The notes below the pieces were generated by a model. It was not told the origin of the DNA, ran no database searches, and saw only the letters and a list, made by a program, of their open reading frames with translations. The translations under genes and the position numbers were made by a program. This document shows, piece by piece, positions 1 through 6,240 of a stretch of DNA of 10,171 bases. The number at the start of each line of letters is the position of its first letter. The first letter of the stretch is position 1. Source of the stretch: WHSM01 sp050701635 (GTDB taxonomy: Bacteria > Actinomycetota > Actinomycetes > Mycobacteriales > Micromonosporaceae); NCBI GenBank assembly GCA_050701635.1, contig JBOGDF010000204.1, forward strand, positions 1 through 10,171. Reading direction: 5' to 3'.

Positions 1-33
1 GGTGTGCGGCGGCCCCACCGCTTGCCGGGGTGT

Positions 34-135
34 TCACACCGAGAGCAGGTCGAAGGCCCGGGTCTTGATCTCCTGCCCGTCGCGGGTCAGTGCCCGCGCG
101 GCGCGCAGCTCGGGGGTTTTGGCGGGGGCGTAGTG
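34..135 (-). pseudogene. C-terminal fragment of a DUF932-type protein
   Basis: Read on the minus strand, this stretch encodes HYAPAKTPELRAARALTRDG and then QEIKTRAFDLLSV and a TGA stop at 36-34. Nearly every third codon position is G or C, as in real genes of this genome, and no start codon lies in frame upstream before a stop. From family memory, actinobacterial DUF932 (phage/plasmid-like) proteins end with EYVDHYxP, a variable linker, a short RALT-like segment and a final ...K.RAF.LL, which fits closely. The matching upstream part, ending EYVD, is at 5802-6158 on the same strand. I therefore read this as the 3' end of a gene split by an insertion at about 135/136. The cellular role of DUF932 proteins is not known. 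Confidence rests on the consensus being complementary across the two pieces, not on a search. Confidence 0.62.
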
Positions 136-311
136 AACCGGCGGAAGGGGTGTATTCCGGAACTGCGGTATTCGTCCGTTTCCTGCTGAGACACCCCTAC
201 CCGATCATGGGATCTTGCTTTCGACGACAGGACGACGTATTGACACACAGTGATCCCGGTACCACGATCGGGTCATTCCTCTACGACGCTGTGGGAAAGC
301 AGGTGGCCGGC
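136..311. other. Left end of the element and leader of the protease gene
   Basis: No convincing gene lies here. The plus frame of the protease is open back to position 90, but the sequence before 312 has no signal peptide or family character. The stretch holds a possible promoter (240-268) and nested inverted repeats. ACCCGATC at 199-206 pairs with GATCGGGT at 266-273, and GGGATC near 209-214 pairs with GATCCC at 252-257. These could fold into a bulged hairpin or serve as end-binding sites. Confidence 0.4.
240..268 (+). promoter_or_regulatory. Possible sigma-70-type promoter for the protease gene
   Basis: TTGACA at 240-245 is a perfect -35 hexamer. At 17 bp spacing lies CACGAT (263-268), a weak -10 match. 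Transcription from here would begin near 275 and give a leader of about 37 nt before the ATG at 312. The -10 is poor, so this is only a candidate. Confidence 0.35.
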
Positions 312-1592
312 ATGTCTCGACACGGGTCGCTGTTCCGGGTTGCTGCTGTCGTGAGCTTTTGGGCGCTGGCTGTGGCGTTGGCGCCTCCATTGGCCGCGGC
401 CGACCAGGTACGCGACCGGGCGGCGGGTGCCAGTGCGGACGGCACTCCGCGGACTCTGGATGACGTGTTCGCCGCAGTCGCTGTGCAGGTACCAGGGTTC
501 GCCGGTGTCGCTGTGGACGAGCGCAGCGGGCGGTTGTTGGTCTCGATGGCGGAGCCGTCTGGCAGCGTTGGGCAGGCTCAGCGCGCGCTCGTCGCGGAGC
601 TTGGTGAACCCCGGGTGGCGCGGCTTGCCGCCGTGAGGGTCGACGTGGAGTATGACTTTCTGGAGTTGAAGCGCTGGTATGACCGGATGAGCCCGGCGGT
701 GCTGGCACTGCCCGGGGTGGTGGTGACGGATATCGATGAGCGCCTGAATCGGTTGCGGGTGGGTGTGATCGACCCGCGTACCCACGGGGGTGAGGTGCGT
801 GCGCTGTCGCGGCGGTTGGGGGTTCCGCCGGAGGTGCTCGTGGTTGAGCAGCACGGGCCGGTGCGGTTCGCGAGCAGCCTGCGAAACGCTCACCGGCCGA
901 TGGTCGGGGGCCTGCAGATCGAGTTTGGAGTCAGCCTCTGCACGCTTGGTTTCATCGCGGACCGGCAGGGCGTCCGGGGCTTCGTGACGAACAGCCACTG
1001 CACGATCGTGCAGGGCGGTGTGGAGGGCACTTCCTACACCCAGGGAAACCTGGTTGCGGGGTTCGAGACGGTTGACCCGGAGTACTTCACCGGTTCGGGA
1101 TGCCCGGCTGGGCGAGAGTGCCGGTGGAGCGATTCCGCGTTCGCAAACATCTTCCTGGCCCAGGAGTCGTGGCGGGGACGGGTCGCGCGGCCCGCTGCCG
1201 GGTCGACGGCATGGAACGGCGTGAGCACGTTCCGGATCCGGGCCGAGGGGAACCCGCTCAACGGTGCGACCGTGGACAAGGTTGGGCGTACCACGGGATT
1301 GACGAGCGGCACGGTTCAGAACACCTGCGTCACCGTCAACGTAGTCGGCGACCCCTTCACCTTCTTCTGTCAGGCTCTGGCGACATACCGGTTGGATAGG
1401 GGTGACAGCGGCTCCCCGGTGCTTGAGCGAGACTTCGGCACCAGCTCCGACCGTACACTTGTAGGCATAACCTGGGGCAGCGTTGTGGGAGGGCCCAACG
1501 ACGGCTGGGCGATATTCAGCCCGCTGCAGAACGTTCAGAGATTCGACGAGCTGGGACCAATGGCGACATGCGACGTCGCGTTCACTTGCTAG
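312..1592 (+). CDS. Secreted S1-family (chymotrypsin-fold) serine protease with prodomain
   Basis: The product has 426 residues. The ATG at 312 is chosen because AGGTGG sits five bases upstream and a standard signal peptide follows: basic MSRHGSLFR, a hydrophobic run, then PPLAAAD with likely cleavage after the alanines. An in-frame GTG at 303 is an alternative. Residues about 45-195 resemble the propeptides of streptogrisin/alpha-lytic-type proteases, which assist folding and are removed. The catalytic domain starts near RPMVGGLQ. The triad is visible: His229 in TNSHC, Asp274 in RWSDSAF and Ser366 in GDSGSPV. Cysteine pairs around SLC/SHC, CPAGREC, NTC/FFC and the C-terminal ATCDVAFTC suggest four disulfides. 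Specificity cannot be read. A lipoprotein gene follows on the same strand. The gene lies inside the proposed insertion, so it may be cargo of the element. Confidence 0.9.
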   Translation: MSRHGSLFRVAAVVSFWALAVALAPPLAAADQVRDRAAGASADGTPRTLDDVFAAVAVQVPGFAGVAVDERSGRLLVSMAEPSGSVGQAQRALVAELGEPRVARLAAVRVDVEYDFLELKRWYDRMSPAVLALPGVVVTDIDERLNRLRVGVIDPRTHGGEVRALSRRLGVPPEVLVVEQHGPVRFASSLRNAHRPMVGGLQIEFGVSLCTLGFIADRQGVRGFVTNSHCTIVQGGVEGTSYTQGNLVAGFETVDPEYFTGSGCPAGRECRWSDSAFANIFLAQESWRGRVARPAAGSTAWNGVSTFRIRAEGNPLNGATVDKVGRTTGLTSGTVQNTCVTVNVVGDPFTFFCQALATYRLDRGDSGSPVLERDFGTSSDRTLVGITWGSVVGGPNDGWAIFSPLQNVQRFDELGPMATCDVAFTC

Positions 1593-1648
1593 TACCGTCC
1601 CGTGGTGGTCGCTCTCTTAACCCGGACGCACGCCTAACGCCGCCACCG

Positions 1649-2065
1649 GTGTGTCGCCGCCTCGCCGCAGGTGTGCTCCTCGTGGCGCTGGTGGCCACGG
1701 GCTGCGGCGCCGGCCCCGACTCGGCGGCGGAAACACCATCGCCTACGGCGTCACCCGTGGAAGGCGCGATGGGTGCATTGCTGGCTGGCCGCCTTGACGG
1801 AGACCCGCGCACCGGGTGCTTGTGGGTGACCTCCACCAGAGACCGCGAGGTACGACAAACTGTCAAGTGGCCGAGCAAGTACAAGATCGTCGGGGGCCCG
1901 CTGCGCTTGGTGGACGAGCGTGGCAATGAGGTCGCGAGGGTTGGGGACTTCGTTCACGTCGGTGGTGGCTCCGGTGGCAGACACACCCGTGTCGATCCCG
2001 AGTGCAAGGTGAGCCGCGGTATCTTCATCGCCCACGATGTCGAACGCGTCGAGTCACCCGGTTGA
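1649..2065 (+). CDS. Small putative lipoprotein
   Basis: The product has 138 residues from the GTG at 1649. This start gives a compact lipoprotein signal: CRR, a hydrophobic LAAGVLLVALVA stretch, then TGC with the lipidated cysteine at residue 19. The ATG at 1568 would overlap the protease stop and add a 27-residue unhydrophobic lead, so it is less likely. No strong ribosome binding site precedes either start. After a Pro/Ser/Thr-rich linker, the domain shows DPRTGCLWV, VKWP, GPLRLVDERG and ARVGDFVHVGGG. I associate this pattern with small uncharacterised actinobacterial exported proteins (GCLW...WP...G...VGD...GGG). It would sit on the outer face of the membrane. It lies 56 bp after the protease gene and is probably co-transcribed. 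Its 3' end overlaps the convergent zinc-ribbon gene by 41 bp. Confidence 0.72.
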   Translation: MCRRLAAGVLLVALVATGCGAGPDSAAETPSPTASPVEGAMGALLAGRLDGDPRTGCLWVTSTRDREVRQTVKWPSKYKIVGGPLRLVDERGNEVARVGDFVHVGGGSGGRHTRVDPECKVSRGIFIAHDVERVESPG

Positions 2066-4181
2066 CACCTCCGGCCCGCCCTCTCACGTCTGTACGGTCC
2101 TGGGGCTTGGCCGATGGAGGGGCTGCCCGCTCGGCGATGTAGCCGGTCCAGTCTCGTTTGGCGAGCTTGACCCAGTGCACGGCGGTGTGGGGGTGGATGC
2201 CGAGCAGGTCGGCGAGGATGCTGGCCGGTAGCTGTTCGGCGAGGGCCATCAGCGCGGCGGCCCGGCCGGGTTTGGCCTCGATGCCGTGGCCGGCGAGGGC
2301 GCCGGTGAAGCCGGCACCTTCGCGGTGCTCACCGGGGTAGCGGCCTGGGAACAGCCACGCCGTGGTGGTGACGGCGCGCTGGAGCGTTCCTGGTGGCCTG
2401 TCTTGGTCTCGGAGTTGGAGCATCAGACGGGCCAGCGCTGGAGGCATGAGCGCTGGTCGGCGGTCGAGGGTGATGTAGGTGCCGTCGTCGCGTGGGTCGA
2501 TGTCGGCGGCGGTGAGCCTCACGGTTCGGGTGATCGGGTTGCCGTAGAGCAGCAGGAGCGCCCCAGCGGCGCGAACGTGCAGCGGCAGGGTGGTCTCGTG
2601 CAGGCATCGGCGGAGTTGCTGCCAGCGTTCGTCTTCGCCGATTCGGAGGTGGCGGCGGCTCTGCACCGCCGGCACGCGGAGATCGCCTACGATCTTGCGG
2701 TGTCGCAGCCAGGTGACGAATCTCAGCACCAGGTAGCTGGTTGTGGTTCCTTCGGCGAGCCAGCGGTCGAGGTGGCCCTGGGTGAGGTCTTCGAGCGCGA
2801 CGCCGTGCTCGTCGAGCCAGGTCAGGAACCGTAACGCCTGTGTGATCTTGCGGCGCAGGTAGCCACCGGTTGCGGAGCTGACGGGTCTGCCGCGGGCTCG
2901 ACGCCGGGCGCGGGCCAACACGTCCCAGACCGCGTATGGTCTGATGATCGTCACCCGGTGGGCTGGTTGATCGGCGAGCAGCCCGTCCAGCCAGGGTATG
3001 ACGCGTTCGAGGTAGTCCTGCCGTGGTTGCAGCACACCTGAGTGGACCAACAGTGACCGCAGGTATCGCACGCCCGGGCTGGGCGGCACACGGTCCAGCG
3101 CGGTGTGGGTGAGTGGCTGCCTGGTGGCGGCGAGATTGGCCAACAAGTGCCCGGTGGGTCCACGCAGCCACCGGACCACGGCGCGTGGGTTGTCCGCGGT
3201 GGTGAGCGCTTCGGCCAGCCGGGCCAGCGGACTGTCGGCGGGCGGGCCGGCGAGGATCTGCTGGACGCGTTCTCGCAGCACCCGGCGGGCGCAGCGGCCA
3301 CCGGCGAACGGCTCGCACCACTGTCCACACTCGACGCACTGGAAGTCGCTGGTGGCGCCCGCGCATGGTCCGCAGACCGTTGCCCCGTCATCGCCGGTGC
3401 CGGTGAGCACGCGCCGCTGCCCGCAGGCCGGGCACGGCCGCGGGTTGGCCCGGGCGGTTTCGTAGCAGTTGCCGCAGACCGGGCCGCCGGGCCAGCGCGC
3501 GCGGATCTTGCGCCGCCGCCGGCATCGGCAGCATTCCCGCGGCGGGGTGGCCGCGGCTTCGCAGGTCGAGCAGGTCATCCGCCCGCCGGTGGTCGGTCTG
3601 CAGTGCTTCGTCTTCCCGCATGCCGAGCAGTTGGTCAGGCGCCAGCGGACGCAGCGTTCACACAGGTCCGGGGTGGTGTCGGTGGCCCTGGTGTGGATGC
3701 GGCGGATGCTGCCGCACCTGCCGCAGGCGCGTTTCGGTTTGCCGGCGCACCGGGCGCAGACCGGGCCGTCGGCGGTGCGTGCCTGCACCGGTCGCAGCCG
3801 CGCACACCGGGCACAAGGCTTCGCGGTCGCCTTCTTCCAGCAAGGCTGGCACAGCCGTCCGCCGCTCGTCCTCGCCGGCAGCGGGCTGTCGGTGCGGCCG
3901 CAGTGCAGGCAGCCCGGCACCCGGACCTCGTGGAAGCCTTCCTCAGCCAGGAGTTTGGTGAGCCGCAGCAGCGACGGCGGGCCGTCGGACCTGCCGGAGG
4001 TCAACGCGTCGAGGTGGTCGGCGAGGTGCCGCGCCAGCTCGTGCAGCGCCCGGTGGCTGCCGGTGACGCGCTCAACAACCACAGCGGCGGCGTCTACGTC
4101 GATGCCGGTGAGGGCGCCCGCGATAGCTTCTGCGCATTCCCGAACCCGGTCGTGGTTCAACCCCTGCCCGCCCGGTGGCAT
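2025..4181 (-). CDS. Zinc-ribbon array fused to a degenerate tyrosine-recombinase domain
   Basis: The product has 718 residues. The ATG at 4181 overlaps the preceding TGA as TGATG and has GAAAGGGA upstream, so translation is probably coupled to the HTH gene. Residues 1-85 are helical. Residues 91-300 hold seven CxxC-x(15-19)-CxxC-type units (CLHC/CQPC, CARC/CARC, CGRC/CERC, CSAC/CSTC, CCRC/CGNC, CPAC/CGPC, CVEC/CARR); the last has lost its final cysteine. Residues about 310-510 look like an N-terminal SAM-like segment, and 515-685 like a tyrosine-recombinase catalytic fold. The catalytic residues are mostly replaced: GLR is GNP (Pro549), HxxRH is KPGRA (only Arg640 kept), LGH is LGI, and the nucleophile position falls at Trp670/Val671 (a Tyr occurs at 681). 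I infer a DNA-binding partner of the active integrase, not a recombinase by itself. The last 20 or so residues run antisense to the lipoprotein gene. Confidence 0.85.
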   Translation of the reverse strand: MPPGGQGLNHDRVRECAEAIAGALTGIDVDAAAVVVERVTGSHRALHELARHLADHLDALTSGRSDGPPSLLRLTKLLAEEGFHEVRVPGCLHCGRTDSPLPARTSGGRLCQPCWKKATAKPCARCARLRPVQARTADGPVCARCAGKPKRACGRCGSIRRIHTRATDTTPDLCERCVRWRLTNCSACGKTKHCRPTTGGRMTCSTCEAAATPPRECCRCRRRRKIRARWPGGPVCGNCYETARANPRPCPACGQRRVLTGTGDDGATVCGPCAGATSDFQCVECGQWCEPFAGGRCARRVLRERVQQILAGPPADSPLARLAEALTTADNPRAVVRWLRGPTGHLLANLAATRQPLTHTALDRVPPSPGVRYLRSLLVHSGVLQPRQDYLERVIPWLDGLLADQPAHRVTIIRPYAVWDVLARARRRARGRPVSSATGGYLRRKITQALRFLTWLDEHGVALEDLTQGHLDRWLAEGTTTSYLVLRFVTWLRHRKIVGDLRVPAVQSRRHLRIGEDERWQQLRRCLHETTLPLHVRAAGALLLLYGNPITRTVRLTAADIDPRDDGTYITLDRRPALMPPALARLMLQLRDQDRPPGTLQRAVTTTAWLFPGRYPGEHREGAGFTGALAGHGIEAKPGRAAALMALAEQLPASILADLLGIHPHTAVHWVKLAKRDWTGYIAERAAPPSAKPQDRTDVRGRAGGVNRVTRRVRHRGR

Positions 4182-4510
4182 CAGGTCCCTTTCGGGCGGC
4201 GGATCGTTGTCCGCCGCACCCGCGCCTCCGCGCTCTCACCGCCCGCACCGCTGGCGGCCTTGGCCACGGGGGCGTTGACGACCTTGATGTCGATCAGGTC
4301 GTTGGGGGCGCAGTCGAGGATGTCGCACAGCGCAGCGAGGGTGTCCATGCTCAACCGCTGCGGAGGCTGGGTGACCAGCCGGAACACCTGCTCCCGGGAC
4401 AGGTGCACCCCGCGTTCGGTCAGCAGCGGCACCAGCTCGGAGGTGGCGAACATGGCCTTCTCGGCCATCCGCAGCCGCAGCCGCCACTCGTATCCCATCT
4501 TGCGGATCAC
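4181..4510 (-). CDS. Small XRE-type (Cro/C1) helix-turn-helix protein
   Basis: The product has 109 residues from the GTG at 4510. That start overlaps the integrase TGA as GTGA and follows AGGAGAGG at good distance. A start at the ATG four codons later (4498) is possible. Residues about 12-76 match a small Cro/C1-like HTH: LRMAEKAMFATSELVPLL is the first helices, LSREQVFRLVTQPPQRLS spans the recognition region, and MDTLAALCDILDCAPNDLID is the usual last helix of the type annotated as HTH_26/YozG-like. The tail (VAKAASGAGGESAEARVRR) is basic and low in structure. It sits between the integrase and the zinc-ribbon recombinase with overlapping codons on both sides. It may autoregulate the operon, or act like a small excisionase-style directionality factor; the sequence cannot decide. 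Confidence 0.85.
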   Translation of the reverse strand: MIRKMGYEWRLRLRMAEKAMFATSELVPLLTERGVHLSREQVFRLVTQPPQRLSMDTLAALCDILDCAPNDLIDIKVVNAPVAKAASGAGGESAEARVRRTTIRRPKGT

Positions 4511-5635
4511 CGCACCTCTCCTTCCCACAGGTCACCCTCGCCCTGGCGGCGCAACGCCCGAGCGAGCAGCCGGTTGCGGTACTCGTCGGACACCGCCGAA
4601 TAGATCGCCGTGGTCGCGGCATACTCGTGCCCGACCTGGTCTTGCACGAACTTCTCCGGGTAGTCGAACTCCAGCAGGTGCGTCACGTACGAGTGCCTCA
4701 AAGAGTGCAGATCGAGCGCCTCATCGAGGCCGGCGTCGCGGCGGGCGTGCTCGAACGCCTCGTTGATGCCGCGGCGAGCAAGCCGCCCCCGTCGCTCGGT
4801 CACCCACAGCGCCGGATGTTTACCCGGCGCGAACCGTGGCCGCAACTGCTCGACCCACTGCTGCAGCAGCGGCACGATCCAGTCCATCTCCGGCACGGTG
4901 AGCACCGTGCGTCGCCGGGGCGGGCTGCCGTTGGCGCCCTTGCCCCACCGCACGAACAGCGCACCGAACCGGCCGAACTGCTTCACGCTCGGGTTGTGCC
5001 GTAGGTCAGCGTTGTCCAGGCCCCACACCTCACGGCGGCGCAACCCGAACGCGTACACGGTCTTGAGCAGCACCGCGTCGCGGTGAGCGGACAACGCGCC
5101 CTTCCGCCTCCGTTTGCGGATCTGCTCCACCCGCGCGTCGGCGGCGTCGAACAGCGCCTGCACCTCCTCGTAGGTCAACGGGCGTCGTCCCGGCTGCCCC
5201 TCGAAGTCGGCCGAGTGCACCACGGTGTTCCACTCATCCAGCAGCTGCCGCGGCACGCCCCCAAACCGGCTCTCGCACTCCGAATCCCACCCGTAGCGGG
5301 AGTCGCTGACATAGGCCAGGAACAACCGGAACGCCACCTGATACGTCCGCGCGGTGGCCACCGTGATCGGCCGCGGCCCTGACCGCAACGAGTCGAAGAA
5401 CGCCTCCACCTCGGCGACCGTCCACTGCCACGGATAGAGGTTTGAGAACGCCGCCAAGCCGACGAACCAGCCACAGCCGGCTGCGGATCGTGCTGTCCTG
5501 CAGGAAACGCACCCGCTGCTGCCGCGCCCATCCCTCCAACATCGCCTCGAACACCGCCGGCGCCGGATCCAGCGGCACCACATTCTCGGCCAGCACCAGA
5601 CGCGCCGCGCCCGGAAGATCAACCCCCTCGGTCAC
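4507..5635 (-). CDS. Tyrosine-type site-specific recombinase/integrase, with a +1 frameshift near the N-terminus
   Basis: The catalytic domain is complete. In the downstream frame (numbered from 5622) it shows Arg195 (FGLRRREV), Lys228 (GKG, before the PPRRR hairpin), His306/Arg309 (LHSLRH), His332 (VGHEY) and Tyr341 (AIYSAVS), the full RKHRHY set. The N-terminal core-binding domain is split between frames. The family-like start (GTG at 5635, MTEGVDLPGAARLVLAENV through STIRSRLWLVRRL) is in one frame, and AAFSNLYPWQW onward is in the next. Skipping one base at about 5450-5462 joins them into RRLAAFSNLYPW, a protein of about 375 residues. The downstream frame alone is open to 5622, but its first 55 residues are Arg/Cys/Trp-rich and not family-like. 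It is the first gene of the three-gene operon, and its stop overlaps the HTH start. It probably mediates integration or excision of the surrounding element if the frameshift is not real. Confidence 0.85.
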
Positions 5636-5656
5636 GTTGCATCCAACGCAGCATCG
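5635..5656. repeat. GTTG-N4-CAAC repeat, copy 1, at the integrase start
   Basis: The bases at 5636-5656 match those at 5774-5794 in 17 of 21 positions. CGTTG-CATC-CAACG (5635-5648) is a perfect inverted repeat that touches the first base of the integrase GTG start codon. This suits an operator or a recombinase/HTH binding site. Confidence 0.5.
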
Positions 5657-5772
5657 TTGAATCGGTTACGCCTGGCCGTCGTGTCGCCTCATCTACCAGC
5701 ACAAACACAGCGATCATGTCGCCACGGTCGGCTTCACGAAGCTCAGCCCGCGCTTACACCGAACCTGCGATA
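5657..5772. other. Integrase leader, no gene seen
   Basis: This stretch separates the integrase start from the right end of the element. I see no coding signal. It contains a short perfect inverted repeat, GCTTC-AC-GAAGC at 5731-5742. It must carry the promoter of the recombinase operon unless the operon is read from outside, but no convincing -35/-10 pair could be identified on the minus strand. Confidence 0.35.
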
Positions 5773-5794
5773 TGTTGCACTCAACGCAACACCG
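5773..5794. repeat. GTTG-N4-CAAC repeat, copy 2, near the right end
   Basis: TGTTGC (5773-5778) and GCAACA (5786-5791) form a perfect 6-bp inverted repeat. The unit also has the GTTG-CACT-CAAC core shared with the copy at 5636-5656, in the same orientation, 138 bp away. It ends within 10 bp of the proposed right junction at 5801, which suits a recombinase-binding arm or core site. Confidence 0.5.
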
Positions 5795-5801
5795 CTCGTT
5801 T

Positions 5802-6158
5802 GTCGACGTACTCGGTGATGGCCTGGTACCCGGCCCACCGGGTGCCCTTGATCGCCGCCTGGGTGTCCGCGTCCCGCAGCAGGTACCGCAGCGCCCCGGA
5901 CCGCTGAAGGTGGTTGTTCTTCTTCACCGGCGAGGGGTTGGGCTCCAGGGGCCACAGCTGACTGACGATCTTGTCGAACTCGGCCATGGCGAGCTGCTCG
6001 TTGAGCATCTTCTCGGCCTCGGCCTGGAAGGTGTCGAAGTGGTCCCACATCAGCCCGACCGCTTCCCGGCATTGGGAGATCTGGGCCTGCACGTTGGAGG
6101 TGTGCCGGAAGCTGTAATACCCCACGGAGGACGCGAACGCGGCGCGTTGGGTGTTCGC
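5802..6158 (-). pseudogene. Middle part of a DUF932-type (phage/plasmid-like) protein
   Basis: Reading from 6158, the frame gives ANTQRAAFASSVGYYSFRHT, then SNVQAQISQCREAVGLMWDH, and ends in GTRWAGYQAITEYVD. A few unrelated residues (KRAVLR) and a stop at 5783-5781 follow. DUF932/TIGR03299 proteins have an ANT..A motif, then a RHT motif, a long helical segment and GTxWxxYxAVTEYVDH near the C-terminus, so about the last half of the protein is present. The first half, roughly 200 residues, is missing: upstream of 6158 the frame loses family character and runs into the hairpin after the ABC operon. The matching C-terminal end is at 34-135. In the present sequence a GTG at 6125 could start a 114-residue product, but I regard it as a remnant. 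Confidence 0.75.
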
Positions 6159-6195
6159 GTTATCTGGCGTGAATGACCCTGGATTGTGTGTTTCG

Positions 6196-6240
6196 GCTGG
6201 TAGCCCTCTTGCGGACGGGTTCCGTAAGAGGGCTACCAGC
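6196..6240 (-). terminator. Long hairpin after the ABC operon
   Basis: The arms at 6196-6215 and 6221-6240 pair over 20 bp, with 19 Watson-Crick matches and one G-T type mismatch, around a 5-base loop (CGGGT). The hairpin begins on the last base of the TAG stop of the last ABC operon gene. No U-tract follows on the minus strand, as is common for actinobacterial terminators. It could also block transcription entering from the left. Confidence 0.75.

Larger units (their letters stand above)
136..5801. mobile_element. Putative integrated element splitting a DUF932 gene
   Basis: The two DUF932 fragments (34-135 and 5802-6158) lie on the same strand and break at the same point of the protein: one ends at ...EYVD and the other resumes at HYAP. 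Removing 136-5801 rejoins GTC GAC to CAC TAC in frame. The insert carries a tyrosine recombinase with a complete catalytic set, a small HTH gene and a degenerate recombinase in one operon reading inward from the right end, with a protease and a lipoprotein gene on the left. The ends show only weak inverted similarity (left GAACCGGCGG, right AAACGAGCGG, 7 of 10), and no clear target duplication is visible. Heterologous coupling bases, as known for Tn916-type elements, could explain this. The exact ends are uncertain by a few bases. Confidence 0.58.

Noticed and set aside
90..311. N-terminal extension of the protease frame back to position 90
   Set aside because: It has no ribosome binding site or family character, and it would bury the clear signal peptide that starts at 312. 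Part of it overlaps the antisense DUF932 fragment.
2329..3366. Minus-strand frame of 345 codons inside the 718-residue gene
   Set aside because: It is rich in Arg, Pro and Ala, as expected of a shifted frame in GC-rich DNA. The other frame holds the zinc ribbons and the recombinase fold.
3105..4766. Long plus-strand open frame of 553 codons opposite the recombinase operon
   Set aside because: It is an antisense shadow of the zinc-ribbon and HTH genes. It is Ala/Arg/Gly-rich without motifs and runs across three well-supported minus-strand genes.
5445..5465. Programmed +1 frameshifting in the integrase
   Set aside because: There is no stop codon or rare codon at the slip site, no upstream Shine-Dalgarno-like stimulator, and CUU-to-UUG slippage is poor. 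A base insertion or sequencing error is simpler.
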